Part shown: one piece after another, positions 51,023 to 58,761 of the stretch
Numbering within the stretch: position 1 is the stretch's first letter
Layout of the letters: each line of letters starts with the position of its first letter
NCBI RefSeq assembly: GCF_022568815.1
Contig: NZ_JAKZHX010000017.1
Location: 1 to 64,000 of the forward strand
Length of the DNA stretch: 64,000 nucleotides
Reading direction: 5' to 3'
From: Undibacterium paludis
GTDB lineage: Bacteria; Pseudomonadota; Gammaproteobacteria; Burkholderiales; Burkholderiaceae_D
Translations under genes and position numbers: made by a program
Notes under the pieces: generated by a model
What the model was told of the DNA's origin: nothing
The model's database searches: none
The model's input: only the letters and a program-made list of their open reading frames with translations

Positions 51023-51547
51023 TCACGCCTGTGCCTTATCAATATCTGCCACCCAGTCGCCTGACTTGCCGCCATGTTTTTCCATGACACGGATATCTGT
51101 CATCACCATGCCGCGGTCTACTGCCTTGCACATGTCGTAAATGGTCAATAGGCCAACTTGCACTGCGGTAAGGGCTTCCATCTCGACACCGGTTTTACCG
51201 ACTGTTTCAACCTGGGCCTGGCAAGTAACCGTATTGCTGGTGGCATCGGTGCTAAAATCAACAGTAACACGGGTCAGTGCCAGCGGGTGACAGAGCGGGA
51301 TCAGGTCGCTGGTGCGTTTGGCCGCCATGATGGCGGCAACGCGGGCTATGCCGATGACGTCGCCTTTTTTTGCAGTACCCTGCTCGATGATGGCCAGGGT
51401 GGATGGTTGCATGCGGATGTGGCCACGGGCGACGGCGGTGCGATGGCTATTGTTTTTTGTGCCTACATCCACCATATGTGCCTGGCCACCTGCGTCAAAA
51501 TGGCTAAGGCCTGTTGCCGGGTCTGGCCTGCTAGTATCTGTGCTCAT
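51023..51547 (-). CDS. moaC: Cyclic pyranopterin monophosphate synthase MoaC
   Basis: A 174-residue MoaC: HFDAGGQAHMVDVGTKNNSHRTAVARG, IARVAAIMAAKRTSDLIPLCHPLALT, TGVEMEALTAVQVGLLTIYDMCKAVD and KHGGKSGDW are all conserved. It converts the MoaA product (3',8-cyclo-GTP) to cPMP, the first stage of molybdenum cofactor synthesis. The start at 51547 matches family size. A longer frame upstream lacks similarity. It is divergent from the M48 protease gene with about 97 bases between. Other mo genes are not in the window. Confidence 0.95.
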   Translation of the reverse strand: MSTDTSRPDPATGLSHFDAGGQAHMVDVGTKNNSHRTAVARGHIRMQPSTLAIIEQGTAKKGDVIGIARVAAIMAAKRTSDLIPLCHPLALTRVTVDFSTDATSNTVTCQAQVETVGKTGVEMEALTAVQVGLLTIYDMCKAVDRGMVMTDIRVMEKHGGKSGDWVADIDKAQA

Positions 51548-51644
51548 TGTGAAGTAAAAATCATAGTGAAAATCAGGTGTAAAAAGACTTGTCTGAAAAG
51601 ACCAGTCTGCAAAGACGAAAAGTATAGAAATAAGGAAGCTATCC

Positions 51645-53207
51645 GTGTCCAAGTATCATAGCATTGTGAATCCGCTGCGTCGTACTTTTCGGCTGCACAC
51701 TGTTCGTCTGGCGGTAGCCCTGCTGGCCGGTTTGGGGAGTGCGCAACTGTCGTCTGGCCAGGTACTGGCGCAGAATCTGCCCACTCTGGGCGATACTTCC
51801 AGGGAAGACTTGTCACCGCTGGCTGAGCGCAAGCTCGGTGAGCAGATCATGAGCGTGGTAAGGCGAGATCCTGATTACATGGATGATGCCCCAGTTTCCG
51901 AATACCTGAACCGTCTGGGCAACAAGATGCTGGAAACCCGTCCTGATGCACGTGGTGAAGCCAGTTACAACTTTGAATTTTTTGCCGTGCGCGACCCGGT
52001 GCTCAATGCCTTTGCTTTTCCCGGTGGTTTTATTGGCTTTCATTCAGGCTTGATCCTGGCAGCCCAGTCTGAATCCGAACTGGCCTCGGTCATGGGCCAT
52101 GAGATAGGCCATGTTGCCCAGCGTCATATCGCCCGCGCCTTGAGCAATCAAAAGAATGATGCCTTCATTCCGCTGGCTGCCCTGGCACTGGCCGTGCTGG
52201 CAGCACGCTCCAGCCCTGATGCAGCAATGGCGCTGGCAACGGGCGGGCAAGGTCTGGCGATACAGAAGCAACTGAATTTTGGTCGCGATGCAGAGCGCGA
52301 AGCAGATCGTGTCGGCTTCCAGATTCTGCGTGATTCAGGCTTTGATCCCAATGGCATGGTCAGTTTTTTTGGCCGCCTGCAAAATTCCACCCGCAACTAC
52401 ACTGATAACCTGCCCCCATATTTGCGCAGCCATCCACTGACCAGTGAAAGGATAGCCGATATCCAGTCGCGCCTGGTTGATGAGCGCTATCGCCAGCATG
52501 CCGACAGTATAGAATTTTTGCTGACCAAAGCCAGGGTCAGGGTTTTGCAGGACAGCACAGTGCAAGGCCTGATGGATGCAACGACCTTCTTTGACAATCA
52601 GGCCAGGACAGGCAAGCTCGAAGACCAGATCACTGCAAAATATGGTCAGGCCTTTATCGCCTATAAACGCCTTGATTTTGCAAAAGCACGCAGTCTGCTC
52701 GAGCAATCGCGCAAACAACTTGAGCAATCGACTGCCTACCGTGGTCTGCTCGGCTATAGCAATATGTATGCAGACCTGTCCATCGACATCCTGATTGGTG
52801 ACAAACAAACCGATGCTGCTGTCAAAGAGGCAGAAAAAGCCATGCGTGACCTGCCCCTGTCACGCGGTGTCGCCCTGCAATATGCCGAAGCCCTGCTGGC
52901 CGACAAGAAAGAAGAAAAAGCCGGGGTGTTCTTGCGTGACCAGATCGTCATGTACCGTCAGGAGCCACAACTGTACAACCTGCTGGCCAAAGTCTACGAC
53001 GCTCAGGGCAAGCAGGCTGCCCAGCACCTGGCCCTGGCCGAAGCCTATGGCATACAGGGCAACCTGGCCGCTGCTCTGCAACAGCTTGACATCGCCCGCC
53101 GCGAAAAAGACGCCCAGTATTTCGAACTGGCGCAGATTGACGCCCGTGAGCGCGAATGGAAAGAAAAGCACAAGGAACAGCTGGCAGAAGAGAAGAAGCG
53201 GCGTTGA
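51645..53207 (+). CDS. bepA: M48 family metalloprotease, BepA (YfgC) type, with TPR domain
   Basis: A 520-residue periplasmic protease. The signal peptide includes LHTVRLAVALLAGLGSAQLSS. The metalloprotease HExxH is present in SVMGHEIGHVAQRHIARAL, with the third metal ligand Glu in DAEREADRVGFQ. The C-terminal half has TPR-like helices (FAKARSLLEQSRKQLEQS, LLAKVYDAQGKQAAQHLALAEAYG). BepA monitors assembly of LptD and other outer-membrane proteins. The start is GTG 51645, preceded by AAGGAAG. A lipoprotein gene overlaps its stop by one base, suggesting co-translation. Confidence 0.92.
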   Translation: MSKYHSIVNPLRRTFRLHTVRLAVALLAGLGSAQLSSGQVLAQNLPTLGDTSREDLSPLAERKLGEQIMSVVRRDPDYMDDAPVSEYLNRLGNKMLETRPDARGEASYNFEFFAVRDPVLNAFAFPGGFIGFHSGLILAAQSESELASVMGHEIGHVAQRHIARALSNQKNDAFIPLAALALAVLAARSSPDAAMALATGGQGLAIQKQLNFGRDAEREADRVGFQILRDSGFDPNGMVSFFGRLQNSTRNYTDNLPPYLRSHPLTSERIADIQSRLVDERYRQHADSIEFLLTKARVRVLQDSTVQGLMDATTFFDNQARTGKLEDQITAKYGQAFIAYKRLDFAKARSLLEQSRKQLEQSTAYRGLLGYSNMYADLSIDILIGDKQTDAAVKEAEKAMRDLPLSRGVALQYAEALLADKKEEKAGVFLRDQIVMYRQEPQLYNLLAKVYDAQGKQAAQHLALAEAYGIQGNLAAALQQLDIARREKDAQYFELAQIDAREREWKEKHKEQLAEEKKRR

Positions 53208-53785
53208 TGGCGAGTACCTTGTTATTGGCAGGCAAATTCAGGCAATTGACTTTACTGCTTGTTCTGCTGTTCGCTACCAGTTCATTGACTGCCTGCTTCC
53301 GAAAAGAAACAGAGGCTAAATCGGGCGCTGCTTATAAGGCCGATTTGATCCGTGCGATAGAGCAATCGGATAAAATCATTGTGACCGAACATTCGTCTGA
53401 GATGGATTTCATACAGGCATATCCTGATTCACCTGCATCAGCACAGCATACTGAAATCATTTATCACAAGCATGCTTTGACTGCGCAAGAAAAAGAGAAA
53501 TTCCTGACAGATGCCCTTGCCATGGCTGATGAAACACAGGACGCTTTTTCTGCATGCATCTCCGATCCCCATCACAGCTTCAGTTTTTATCACGCAGGTA
53601 AGCTGACGAGCAAGCTTGATGTATGTTTTCAATGTGCACAAGTGGAATGGCCACAGAACAGGCGTGCTCCGCCTTGGGCTATCTATGACATGCTGGCAAA
53701 AACAGTCAATGTCCTGGGGATGCATGACGAGAGAGACTGGGTAAGCCTGGTCAGGAAAAAAGCGTCGGCACCAAAAGGTAAGTAA
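53207..53785 (+). CDS. Lipoprotein
   Basis: A 192-residue protein. A signal peptide (RQLTLLLVLLFATSS) ends in lipobox LTAC, giving a lipidated Cys. The mature part has KADLIRAIEQSDKIIVTEHS, HALTAQEKEKFLTDAL and FSACISDPHHSFSFYHAGK, with CFQCAQVEW giving a CxxC pair. Function is unknown. The ATG at 53207 shares a base with the TGA of the M48 gene (TGATG), so it is probably translated by coupling and may work with the protease or in its pathway. Confidence 0.8.
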   Translation: MASTLLLAGKFRQLTLLLVLLFATSSLTACFRKETEAKSGAAYKADLIRAIEQSDKIIVTEHSSEMDFIQAYPDSPASAQHTEIIYHKHALTAQEKEKFLTDALAMADETQDAFSACISDPHHSFSFYHAGKLTSKLDVCFQCAQVEWPQNRRAPPWAIYDMLAKTVNVLGMHDERDWVSLVRKKASAPKGK

Positions 53786-53941
53786 TGAATGCTGGTCAAT
53801 TGATCTGCTTCCGGAAAGAAACTGGCATGCCCTGGCTCTTCAAGAAGAGTGAACTTCGAAGGACGCTCATTCATGGCTGACTACCCTTTGCCGATTTATA
53901 ATGGGGTTCACATTGCTAAATCATGAAAGCAGGGGACCTTC

Positions 53942-54181
53942 ATGGAAGAGAACAAAACACTGTTGGGCAGGAATTTCAACCGGGAAGACCTGTCACGTTC
54001 CAATTTCAATGAAGTAATGCTGGCAGCCTGCGATTTTTCCAATGTCGACTTCCAGGGAAGCAGATTCGATACAGTCTCTTTCAGGCATGCAAGAATGCAG
54101 AATCTTGATGTCGAAGGCATGACCATAGATGGTATCCTCGTCAGCGAATTGTTGCGCGTGTATAAAGAACACAAGAAATAA
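53942..54181 (+). CDS. Small pentapeptide-repeat protein
   Basis: A 79-residue protein made of pentapeptide repeats of the A(D/N)LxF type: NFNREDLSRSNFNEVMLAAC, FSNVDFQGSRFDTVSFRHAR and MQNLDVEGMTIDGILVSELL. The repeats form a right-handed quadrilateral beta-helix that can mimic DNA, but this protein is far shorter than quinolone-resistance Qnr proteins, and its target is unknown. AGGGGA precedes ATG 53942. Confidence 0.82.
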   Translation: MEENKTLLGRNFNREDLSRSNFNEVMLAACDFSNVDFQGSRFDTVSFRHARMQNLDVEGMTIDGILVSELLRVYKEHKK

Positions 54182-54184
54182 GCG

Positions 54185-54283
54185 CTGTTTCATTGGTACG
54201 AAAAATACGCGGAAGCATTGAGCAACTGCTTTCATTCTTGTACCGGTAAGTTGCCCGGTACATTAAGCCGTATCGTGAAACAG
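54185..54283 (+). promoter_or_regulatory. Nested inverted repeats ending at the start of the 877-residue gene
   Basis: CTGTTTCA (54185-54192) pairs with TGAAACAG (54276-54283), ending one base before ATG 54285. Between them, TGTACCGG (54239-54246) and CCGGTACA (54255-54262) form a second perfect 8-bp hairpin. If transcribed, the outer stem would occupy the ribosome-binding region. It resembles in principle the arm arrangement before the EF-G paralogue, but the sequences are unrelated. Confidence 0.55.
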
Positions 54284-54284
54284 A

Positions 54285-56918
54285 ATGAATCAGACAAAGA
54301 AAGATAGATTTCCATCACCCACAATTAACCCGTCAAACGCTGTATTGGTCGGCCTGATACGTCAGGTTGACGGCATCATTGCCTTGCTAGCGGATGAGCG
54401 GGACACAGGGATTGAGTCCACACTCAGACGAGTGAGTCTGCCTGATCTTGATTGCACGGTTTTTGCCCTTGCAAGGGGCTTGCAGGCAGATTGGCAAACC
54501 CTGCGCAACGCCCGGGACCTGAAAGCAGCCTGGCCCGCATTCTGGCGTGTGTTCTGGTGCAGCATACCGGATATCGCCAGTACAGGTGTTGCTCTCGCCA
54601 CGCCACGGCGGGCGCCTGCAAAGAGGCCAGTTGCCACTGCTGCGCACCCGCGTGCTTTCAGAGGGACAAAATTCCAGCCACCGAAACCGGCACAAGCCGA
54701 ACTGGATCTGTGTGCTCTGCTATTGGATCAGCGCCTGCTGGATAGTTTTTTTGTCCGTCATGACTTTTCCACATTGCCCGCATTAGATCAGAATGGTGCT
54801 CCGCTCTTGCATTGCAAGGCGAGGACGACAGCCGCTTTTCTGGCGCATGCCTGGCAGGTGACAGAGCAGGACCTGCCAGCTTTTCCTGTGGGATTCCGTC
54901 GTTATTTTTTATGGCATTTGCGGCATCAACCTTATACGCTGATGCTAGACTGGTTGACGCTTTGGCGCGCTCTGGAGTGGGACGGAAGTCCAGAGAAACA
55001 GTGCTTGTTGGCCAGACTATGCGCTGTCGCCACGCAGCAATTTCCCTGGGCGAACCTGCTCATGCAATTACGACCGGCACGGCAACTTGCGTACTTGCGC
55101 GCCTTGCTCAAGCGTCGCTGCTATCTGCACGCACCGTCACTGTTCTCTGCAGAACAGATGCAAAGACTCGATGCACTGACAGAAAATGACGAACGCTTTG
55201 CTCTGTATGTAGACATCGTGCTGGATAATCTGGGGCGTCAGGTCAGCGCAGCCTACAGCTTGCATGGTTGCGAGGTCGCCGAAATGCGGGGTAGTATTGA
55301 ACGAGACGAGTGGCGGCTGAGAACCAGCTTTGATGCAGATGATGTGCCAATAGATATCATCATGCGCGCAAGCGATCTGGCTGGTGGAGGCACCGCTGTC
55401 ACGCTATGGCAGTTTTGCGGTGAACTCCCCGGGTTTGCCGGTTTCCTCCGTGAAATCAGCTGGGAAGCTTTAAGCAATCAGGCTGCAGATACCCTGATTA
55501 ATCTCAGTTATCATTTCTTTTCCTACGAAGATGAAAAAATCAGATTGCTGGATAACTGGCGAGTGTACCTGAAAGTCTTTCCGGCATTCCATGCCATCCT
55601 GATTACCCTTCAGGCGGATTGGCAAGAAAAAATGGCTGGAATGTGGAAACATTTCATTGATGGCTGGGATGATTTTGCCCAGCTGGAGTCGGCGCTTCAG
55701 GATGTCTTGCCGTTGATGGTCAGGTTGTGCCGGCCACCGTTTTCTGCCACGGCCGACTACAGCTATACTCTTATCAATATGATAGAGCCGCTTTCGCCGG
55801 CGCATCGAGCACAATTGCCTGACCTGGATTTACGTATCTGGCTCTCGCTTGAACGCGCCTGTCGACGTCAGGATGATACCGGGCTCCTGGTCTACGGTTT
55901 TTGCATATTCAGTACAGCAGCGCCAGCAATTGCTTTTGAGGCCATGCAACTGGCAACTGATCGCCTGTGGCACAGCGTACAGTTGCTTGGTTGCCTGAGC
56001 TATGAAAGGCGCAGACAATTCATGGCAGGTCAGCTAAAGACGGACTGGTTCACGCTGGACTGGCAGGGTATGCAAGTGGAAGAGGCATGTCGCCTTTTAT
56101 TGCGCATGAGTAGCGAAGCCGGTCTTGACAGTCCTTTGCCACGCCGCTTGCGCGCCTATTTTGAAGGCAGTGAACATTTGTCAGCAGTGCAGATAAGGCG
56201 ACACTGCAAGCTGGCGTTGTCACGCCTGCCTGCTGTACGTTTGCAGGCATTTGAAAACGCCATATGGAAAACGATTGATGCACCTTTTCAGTTGCGCGAC
56301 TACTCTGTCTCTGCCCGCCATGCCCTGCGCCTGCTGGCAGGGCTGGATAGCCAGACAGACAGTAATCGCAAGGGTTTGAGAAAATTCCTGAAGCAAGCCG
56401 GCAAAGGTCAGTCCTTATCTTATCTTGATCATCCATTGAACCAGGCATGGTATGCCGCACATCCGCGTGTGGCCGCTTCATTGTGGAGTACAGGTTTGCG
56501 TCATACGGTGCAACTGGGCAATGACGAACTGACGCTGGCGTTTGAGCATGATCCCTTCGAGATACTAATGCTGGGCAGTTATGTCGGCAGTTGCCTGGGT
56601 GCTGGCGGCCTGTGCGCTTATTCTGCTGTTGCTTGCCTGCTCGACGCCAACAAGCAGGTATTGTATGCCCGCAATGCCAAAGGCAAAGTCGTGGCACGGC
56701 AATTGCTGGCGATTGACGAGGCAGAGCAACTCGTCTGTTTCAGTGTGTATCCGCAAAGTGTACATGAGGATTTGCTGGCAGCGTTTAAAGCTTATAATCT
56801 TGCCATGGCAGAATCACTGGGACTGAGGTTGTATCTGGGAAATGAAGATGATAGCTATGACATTCCGACGTTACTGGCTTTGGGCTGGTGGGATGACGGG
56901 GTTTGGTCTGAGCAGTGA
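54285..56918 (+). CDS. Large protein of unknown family (877 residues)
   Basis: I do not recognise this soluble protein. It is rich in Leu, Ala and Arg and predicted mostly helical (LDLCALLLDQRLLDSFFVRH, FPAFHAILITLQADWQEKM). Residues about 760-850 are distinct: DPFEILMLGSYVGSCLGAGG, then LCAYSAVACLLDANKQVLYA and RNAKGKVVARQLLAIDEAEQ. Cys-Gly patterns followed by strands recall PcfJ-type C-terminal domains, a weak resemblance. No catalytic motif is confirmed. There is no clear ribosome-binding site. A nested inverted repeat immediately precedes the start. Its neighbours give no clue. Confidence 0.8.
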   Translation: MNQTKKDRFPSPTINPSNAVLVGLIRQVDGIIALLADERDTGIESTLRRVSLPDLDCTVFALARGLQADWQTLRNARDLKAAWPAFWRVFWCSIPDIASTGVALATPRRAPAKRPVATAAHPRAFRGTKFQPPKPAQAELDLCALLLDQRLLDSFFVRHDFSTLPALDQNGAPLLHCKARTTAAFLAHAWQVTEQDLPAFPVGFRRYFLWHLRHQPYTLMLDWLTLWRALEWDGSPEKQCLLARLCAVATQQFPWANLLMQLRPARQLAYLRALLKRRCYLHAPSLFSAEQMQRLDALTENDERFALYVDIVLDNLGRQVSAAYSLHGCEVAEMRGSIERDEWRLRTSFDADDVPIDIIMRASDLAGGGTAVTLWQFCGELPGFAGFLREISWEALSNQAADTLINLSYHFFSYEDEKIRLLDNWRVYLKVFPAFHAILITLQADWQEKMAGMWKHFIDGWDDFAQLESALQDVLPLMVRLCRPPFSATADYSYTLINMIEPLSPAHRAQLPDLDLRIWLSLERACRRQDDTGLLVYGFCIFSTAAPAIAFEAMQLATDRLWHSVQLLGCLSYERRRQFMAGQLKTDWFTLDWQGMQVEEACRLLLRMSSEAGLDSPLPRRLRAYFEGSEHLSAVQIRRHCKLALSRLPAVRLQAFENAIWKTIDAPFQLRDYSVSARHALRLLAGLDSQTDSNRKGLRKFLKQAGKGQSLSYLDHPLNQAWYAAHPRVAASLWSTGLRHTVQLGNDELTLAFEHDPFEILMLGSYVGSCLGAGGLCAYSAVACLLDANKQVLYARNAKGKVVARQLLAIDEAEQLVCFSVYPQSVHEDLLAAFKAYNLAMAESLGLRLYLGNEDDSYDIPTLLALGWWDDGVWSEQ

Positions 56919-57032
56919 TAGATGGAATGGGCGTCACATGATTCATTCGAAGGTATGAGCAAGCGGGTGACACAGAAGTAGAGCAGGGCCTTGCAGATTG
57001 CCGCAGCCAATAACATCAGTAACCCTGATCGC

Positions 57033-58067
57033 CTAGTGCCTGATCAGCACGGTGCCAAAATATTTCCCGTCTGCGATGTTCTGTATGGCCAGGGGGCCAT
57101 TCTGCAAGCCTGCAATGAGTACATGCGGGAAGCAGATACGATCTTCTTTTTGCCAGGCCACAAAATGCCTGTTCCAGTCAGTGCGGGCATCGACATCATC
57201 GTCTGCGCTATAGCCTTGCAGCCTGATTTTCTTGAGCAGTATCTGGAATGAATCGAGTTCTACCGGGGCGACCCTGCCGCTACCCTGACTGGCCAGTTGC
57301 CCTGACAAGGCTCCTGTAACCAGGATGTGCGCACCCGGATTGGCAAGGGCAAGAGCAGCCTGTAGCTGCTCGCCACCGACGCTGTCGAGGACGACATCGA
57401 TACCATCCGGGGCAGCCTTGCCCAGTTGGGTAAGAAATGATTCTCTTGCTCCACGCAAGACTATGGCATCGTAGCCTAATTCGCCTGTCAGGCGTTTTGC
57501 CTTGTCTGCCGAACTGGTACTGCCGATGACCCGGCCAGCGCCCAGGGCCCTGGCGATCTGCCCGGCCATGGAACCGATTGCCCCTGCTGCACTGGTGATC
57601 AGTACTGTGTCGCCAGCGCGAATTTGTACTCCACGTGTCAATGCTGCATAGGCTGTCCAACCATGGCTCAGGTGGGCGGCCGGGTCCGGCAAGTTTTGCC
57701 TGATCAGCGTACAGGCTGTTGGCGACAGCACGCTGTAGTCACGCCATCCGGCAAAATGCAGGACCAGATGCCCTGGCAGCAAGCCGCAGTCAGGCGGGGC
57801 AGAGACGACTTCTCCCAGTGCTTCCTCTGCCAGGGTGGCACCGTCTTGCAGGCAAGGGAAGGGCACACCTTCCACATCGCTTGCGCCTTCGCTGATCATC
57901 ATGCGTAGCGAGGCTGATACTCTGGAATACAGATTGCGTATCAGGACTTCGCCCTGGGCGGGTACAGGTACTGGGGTATCAATTACTTCAAAATGTCCCG
58001 CCAGCGGCAAGCCGACAGGCCTGCTTTTGAGGCGGACTTCGCGGGAAAACACAGGTAATGACGACAT
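57033..58067 (-). CDS. NADP-dependent zinc-free MDR-family oxidoreductase
   Basis: A 344-residue protein of the medium-chain reductase superfamily: N-terminal GroES-like domain (VPAQGEVLIRNLYSRVSASL), dinucleotide-binding ITSAAGAIGSMAGQIARALGA, and C-terminal segment DSVGGEQLQAALALANPGAHILVTG. No zinc ligands are seen, as in prostaglandin/curcumin/alkenal reductases that reduce activated double bonds with NADPH. The divergent TetR gene and the palindromic operator between them make it the probable regulated gene. The start at 58067 has AGAGAAAG upstream. Confidence 0.9.
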   Translation of the reverse strand: MSSLPVFSREVRLKSRPVGLPLAGHFEVIDTPVPVPAQGEVLIRNLYSRVSASLRMMISEGASDVEGVPFPCLQDGATLAEEALGEVVSAPPDCGLLPGHLVLHFAGWRDYSVLSPTACTLIRQNLPDPAAHLSHGWTAYAALTRGVQIRAGDTVLITSAAGAIGSMAGQIARALGAGRVIGSTSSADKAKRLTGELGYDAIVLRGARESFLTQLGKAAPDGIDVVLDSVGGEQLQAALALANPGAHILVTGALSGQLASQGSGRVAPVELDSFQILLKKIRLQGYSADDDVDARTDWNRHFVAWQKEDRICFPHVLIAGLQNGPLAIQNIADGKYFGTVLIRH

Positions 58068-58083
58068 ATGGCTTTCTCTGTAA

Positions 58084-58106
58084 AATATGAGTAATAAGCT
58101 CATATT
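58084..58106. promoter_or_regulatory. Palindromic operator between oxidoreductase and TetR genes
   Basis: AATATGAG (58084-58091), 7 bases, CTCATATT (58099-58106) form a perfect 8-bp inverted repeat, the size expected for a TetR dimer. It lies between the divergent starts at 58067 and 58126 and overlaps the alternative TetR start at 58087, which supports the shorter TetR protein. Confidence 0.7.
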
Positions 58107-58125
58107 CTGGATTCTGTACATGGTC

Positions 58126-58761
58126 ATGTCTACTCGCGTTCAGGCCAGGCCTGCTGTCAGACGCAGAGCCCCGCGGCAGGCGCGTTCGCGTGCGACTGTA
58201 GAAGCCATCGTCACAGCCGGTGCTCATGTTCTGGGACGGTTGGGGTGGCAGGGTTTCACCACCAACCATGTTGCCGAAGTGGCCGGGGTCAGCATAGGGT
58301 CTTTGTATCAATACTTCCCGGACAAGTTTTCACTGATCGAGGCCATCAGGCAGAAGCATTTTGACGAAGTGCTTGACGTGTTGCGTGCACTGACCAGCGG
58401 ACGTGTCTCACTCAAGAAGCGCATAGAGCAACTTGTCGATGGCATGTTTGCCGTACATGCTTCCCAACCGGCCCTGCACCGGGCTTTGCTGGAAGATGCG
58501 CCACTACGGGCAGAATCACAATCTGCCGACGCTGCTTTTCTGGCAGAGTATCTGGGACTCTATACCAGTTTCATCGCTTCAGTGAATAAAGGCGAAAAGC
58601 CGGGAAGAAATGAAATCATCGCACGTACGCTGGCGGCCGCCATCGAGGGCGCCGTTCATGATGCTGCAAGGCAGGGGGAAATGGAGGCCCTGGCGCGCAA
58701 GCAGGAACTGGTCCATCTGGTATATGCCTATTTGCGCACTTGTTCAAGCATCCAGACTTGA
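58126..58761 (+). CDS. TetR family transcriptional regulator
   Basis: About 211 residues. The N-terminal helix-turn-helix (TVEAIVTAGAHVLGRLGWQGFTTNHVAEVAGVSIGSLYQYFPDKFSLIEAI) is classical TetR, and the C-terminal ligand domain contains TLAAAIEGAVHDAARQGEME. It probably represses itself and the divergent NADP oxidoreductase through the operator at 58084-58106. ATG 58126 (MSTRVQARPAVRRR) is preferred. The 18 last bases overlap the 3' end of the convergent hybrid kinase gene. The ligand is unknown but probably a substrate of the oxidoreductase. Confidence 0.9.
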   Translation: MSTRVQARPAVRRRAPRQARSRATVEAIVTAGAHVLGRLGWQGFTTNHVAEVAGVSIGSLYQYFPDKFSLIEAIRQKHFDEVLDVLRALTSGRVSLKKRIEQLVDGMFAVHASQPALHRALLEDAPLRAESQSADAAFLAEYLGLYTSFIASVNKGEKPGRNEIIARTLAAAIEGAVHDAARQGEMEALARKQELVHLVYAYLRTCSSIQT

